Positions 62,501 through 64,000 of a stretch of DNA of 64,000 nucleotides are shown piece by piece. The stretch's first letter is position 1. Each line of letters opens with the position of its first letter. Source of the DNA: Diplosphaera chodatii (Eukaryota; Chlorophyta; Trebouxiophyceae; Prasiolales; Stichococcaceae); assembly GCA_032358165.1 (NCBI GenBank), contig JAALGY010000057.1:2232001-2296000 (forward strand). The letters run 5' to 3'. Made by a program: the position numbers and the translations under genes. A model generated the notes under the pieces. The model was given only the letters and a program-made list of their open reading frames with translations. It made no database searches and had not been told where the DNA came from.

Positions 62501-63469
62501 GGTTGGCCCCTCCGCCCAAGAGGTAAAGTTCAATACGGAGACGCAGGAGGCAGTCACAGTGGGAACGACTGCGCATATGGAGGCGCTGCAGTCGGCCGGG
62601 CTCTCTGCCAGTAGGTGACTCCGGAAGGGGAAGACAAAAGGCGTCCACTGTGGAAATGACTGCCAGCATAAAGGCACAGCATCTGCTGATGTGCGCGGAG
62701 TCTGCGGCCGCAGGTGGACACCGTGCGCACAGTGCTGGAAAGGGGCCTGGAAACGCAGCAGCAGGAGAACTCCTTCTGGCACGAGCAGCTGGTCGGCGGT
62801 GCGTCCATGTCCCTCTGCGCACGCTGGCCGCTGGTCGTGAACCGCATGGCTGCAAGCTCCGTGCGCAGGGCTCGCCCTGCCTGCCTTGTGACATGGCAGC
62901 ACGACACAGAAGGGCGTGCGCACTGCGCACGCCGCGCCACCCCTTAGCACCCGTTCATTCCAACCTGTGAAACCTGAACGTGCAGGCTACCAGAGCCGGT
63001 CGTACCAGGAGTCGGGCAACCTGGACGCTGTGTACCTGCGCTTCATAGAGGCCCGACAGAAGGTGCTGGCGGCCGCCGACCCCGCCTCCACGCAGGCCGC
63101 GCTGTGCCGCCTGCTGCCCCACCCTGCCAGGTGCCACCTGGCGCTTCATCAGAGCACGCATGATGTGCGCATGTGCCGGCAGCAGCAGGTCCCGCCTCTC
63201 TTGTGGAACCCTGTGCCGCCTGCTGGCTGCGCCACTTGCCAGTGATTGCGGGGTGTGCAGGCGCCAACATGCTGCTCTGCTGTTGTAGGAAAAGGTACAC
63301 AGCAATCACGCTGCTGCCGCAGCCGTCAGTGTGGCAGCGCACGGTGCTGGCGATGACGACACGGCCGTCAGCCCGCACCGCCGGCATCCTGGCCACTGCA
63401 GCGGTGGTGGCCTCGGTGGCCACCTTTGCTGTGGTGCGTGCGTGGCGGAAGGGCGCACGTCCCAGCTGA
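56546..63469 (+). CDS. M16 zinc metalloprotease, PqqL-like, with a C-terminal membrane segment
   Basis: An insulinase/pitrilysin-family peptidase that degrades peptides in a closed chamber. The ATG at 56546 gives MSAAFRALPDVEIPDGDTPL, and GLT joins to YYVRPSSKPPNRAAIALAVK. The inverted zinc motif HILEH lies at 56987-57001 (GVAHILEHLAFNATKSFENH). The third ligand Glu probably sits in AKERGAVLEEWR (about 57435-57570). Later exons keep the family order: LPIGLESVIRNVPAETVKAF, FYDRWYRPENMALV, a second M16 half from VTYKKTEFLHDQVLLTGFAS (about 60045) with VVAGELGMFGLRPE and NESAYWRSFGGDQSPEDLE, and LMQLLRFKFGEVYTVNVST (about 61930-62105). About 25 exons. The last exon ends with a hydrophobic stretch, AGILATAAVVASVATFAVV, and a basic tail RAWRKGARPS, TGA at 63467. 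No N-terminal transit peptide is evident. Several internal exon limits are approximate. Confidence 0.88.
57474..57485 (+). repeat. Telomere-type TTTAGGGTTTAG in an intron
   Basis: Lies 18 bases after the splice donor that follows the exon ending ERGAVLE in the M16 gene. Confidence 0.85.
62487..62672 (+). repeat. Imperfect tandem duplication, about 93 bp, across an exon-intron junction
   Basis: GAGGCGCTGCAGTCGG begins at 62487 in an M16 exon and again at 62580 in the following intron. A second shared block (acagtgggaacgactgc at about 62556; actgtggaaatgactgc at about 62646) supports duplication of the whole unit. The second copy has lost the coding frame after MEALQSAGLSASR. Confidence 0.7.
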
Positions 63470-64000
63470 TCATGGGCACATCTGGCGTACCATAGGATCG
63501 GTTCTCAGCACAGCATCCGCGCCCCGGTAGGTTGCAGAGCCAGCGGCCGCTTGCTCTGCCGCAGCAGAGTCACCTGCTGTGGCGTGCTCACTGGGCGCTG
63601 AGCTTGTCGCACTGCAGCAGCAGTGAAGGTTCAGGATCCCCGCACGGGGACGATGGGTTGTGCCATCACACACTGTCGTATTCGCCTCGAATTAGTGATT
63701 GCTCTCTCGGTGGACTGTCATACTTTCTGGCAGTGCTTGGCATGGTGCGACACAGCCCTGTAACAGTACGGCAATGCAGCGTGTGGCACTTGCGCACTGC
63801 GACCACTGAGAAGCAGGGCATGCAGGACAACCCGTACAGGTTTCAACAGGACCAATGTCGCAATGTGCAACGATGCCAGAAGTCCCCACAGATGCACTGC
63901 CTTGCAAGTGATCCTCAGATGGTATGTTCAAATTGATGCGGGCATATAGAGTTGAGGATCACTGTGTAGTCCGCAAGCTCAGCAATGTTTTCCTGAGGCA
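63470..64000. other. 3' flank of the M16 gene to the window edge
   Basis: No convincing gene on either strand. A TGTAA, the usual polyadenylation signal of chlorophyte algae, occurs at 63759-63763, about 290 bp after the stop, too far to be confident. A 67-codon minus-strand frame lacks similarity. Confidence 0.35.

Overview
This window is nuclear DNA of a green alga (Chlorophyta or a close relative). Genes are built from many short exons, mostly 30-200 nt, separated by GT-AG introns of roughly 60-250 bp with strong tgcag acceptors. Composition is moderately GC-rich. Recognisable products are eukaryotic and plant-type: a chloroplast CCDA, a VIM/UHRF-type methylation reader, an AP2/ERF protein, plastid-type cysteine synthase and a PqqL-like M16 protease. 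The axonemal ruler protein CCDC39/FAP59 suggests a lineage that builds motile flagella at some stage. Candidate start codons were checked directly; many long open frames begin at GTG or TTG and are not gene starts. Gene joins given here were checked by splice phase wherever stated.

Layout, left to right: MSH6 (-, cut by the left edge); a 146-aa unknown (+); an FAD monooxygenase (+); a 119-aa organelle-targeted unknown (+); a large three-repeat MYB protein (+); tRNA-Leu(CAG) (-); a 62-aa ORF (+); an AP2 protein (-); a RING-SRA-RING ubiquitin ligase (+); an unknown (-); CCDC39 (+); an S4-domain pseudouridine synthase (+); CCDA (-); cysteine synthase (+); a membrane-anchored methyltransferase (-); organellar-type threonyl-tRNA synthetase (+); a small bromodomain gene (-); a very large Pro-rich/RS/acidic/bromodomain gene (-); an M16 zinc protease (+).

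Six divergent gene pairs have starts roughly 300-800 bp apart, and convergent pairs share short 3' gaps. Two functional themes recur. One is chromatin and genome maintenance: MSH6, the SRA ligase, MYB, AP2 and two bromodomain proteins. The other is organelle biology: CCDA next to cysteine synthase, ThrRS, the rRNA-type pseudouridine synthase and a small targeted protein.

The most unusual locus is 44-55.7 kb. A gene of about 10 kb encodes a nuclear protein that joins an SR-type RS domain to a C-terminal bromodomain. Its last four exons appear to have been duplicated in tandem to form a separate small bromodomain gene. Both bromodomains lack the usual acetyl-lysine-binding Asn.
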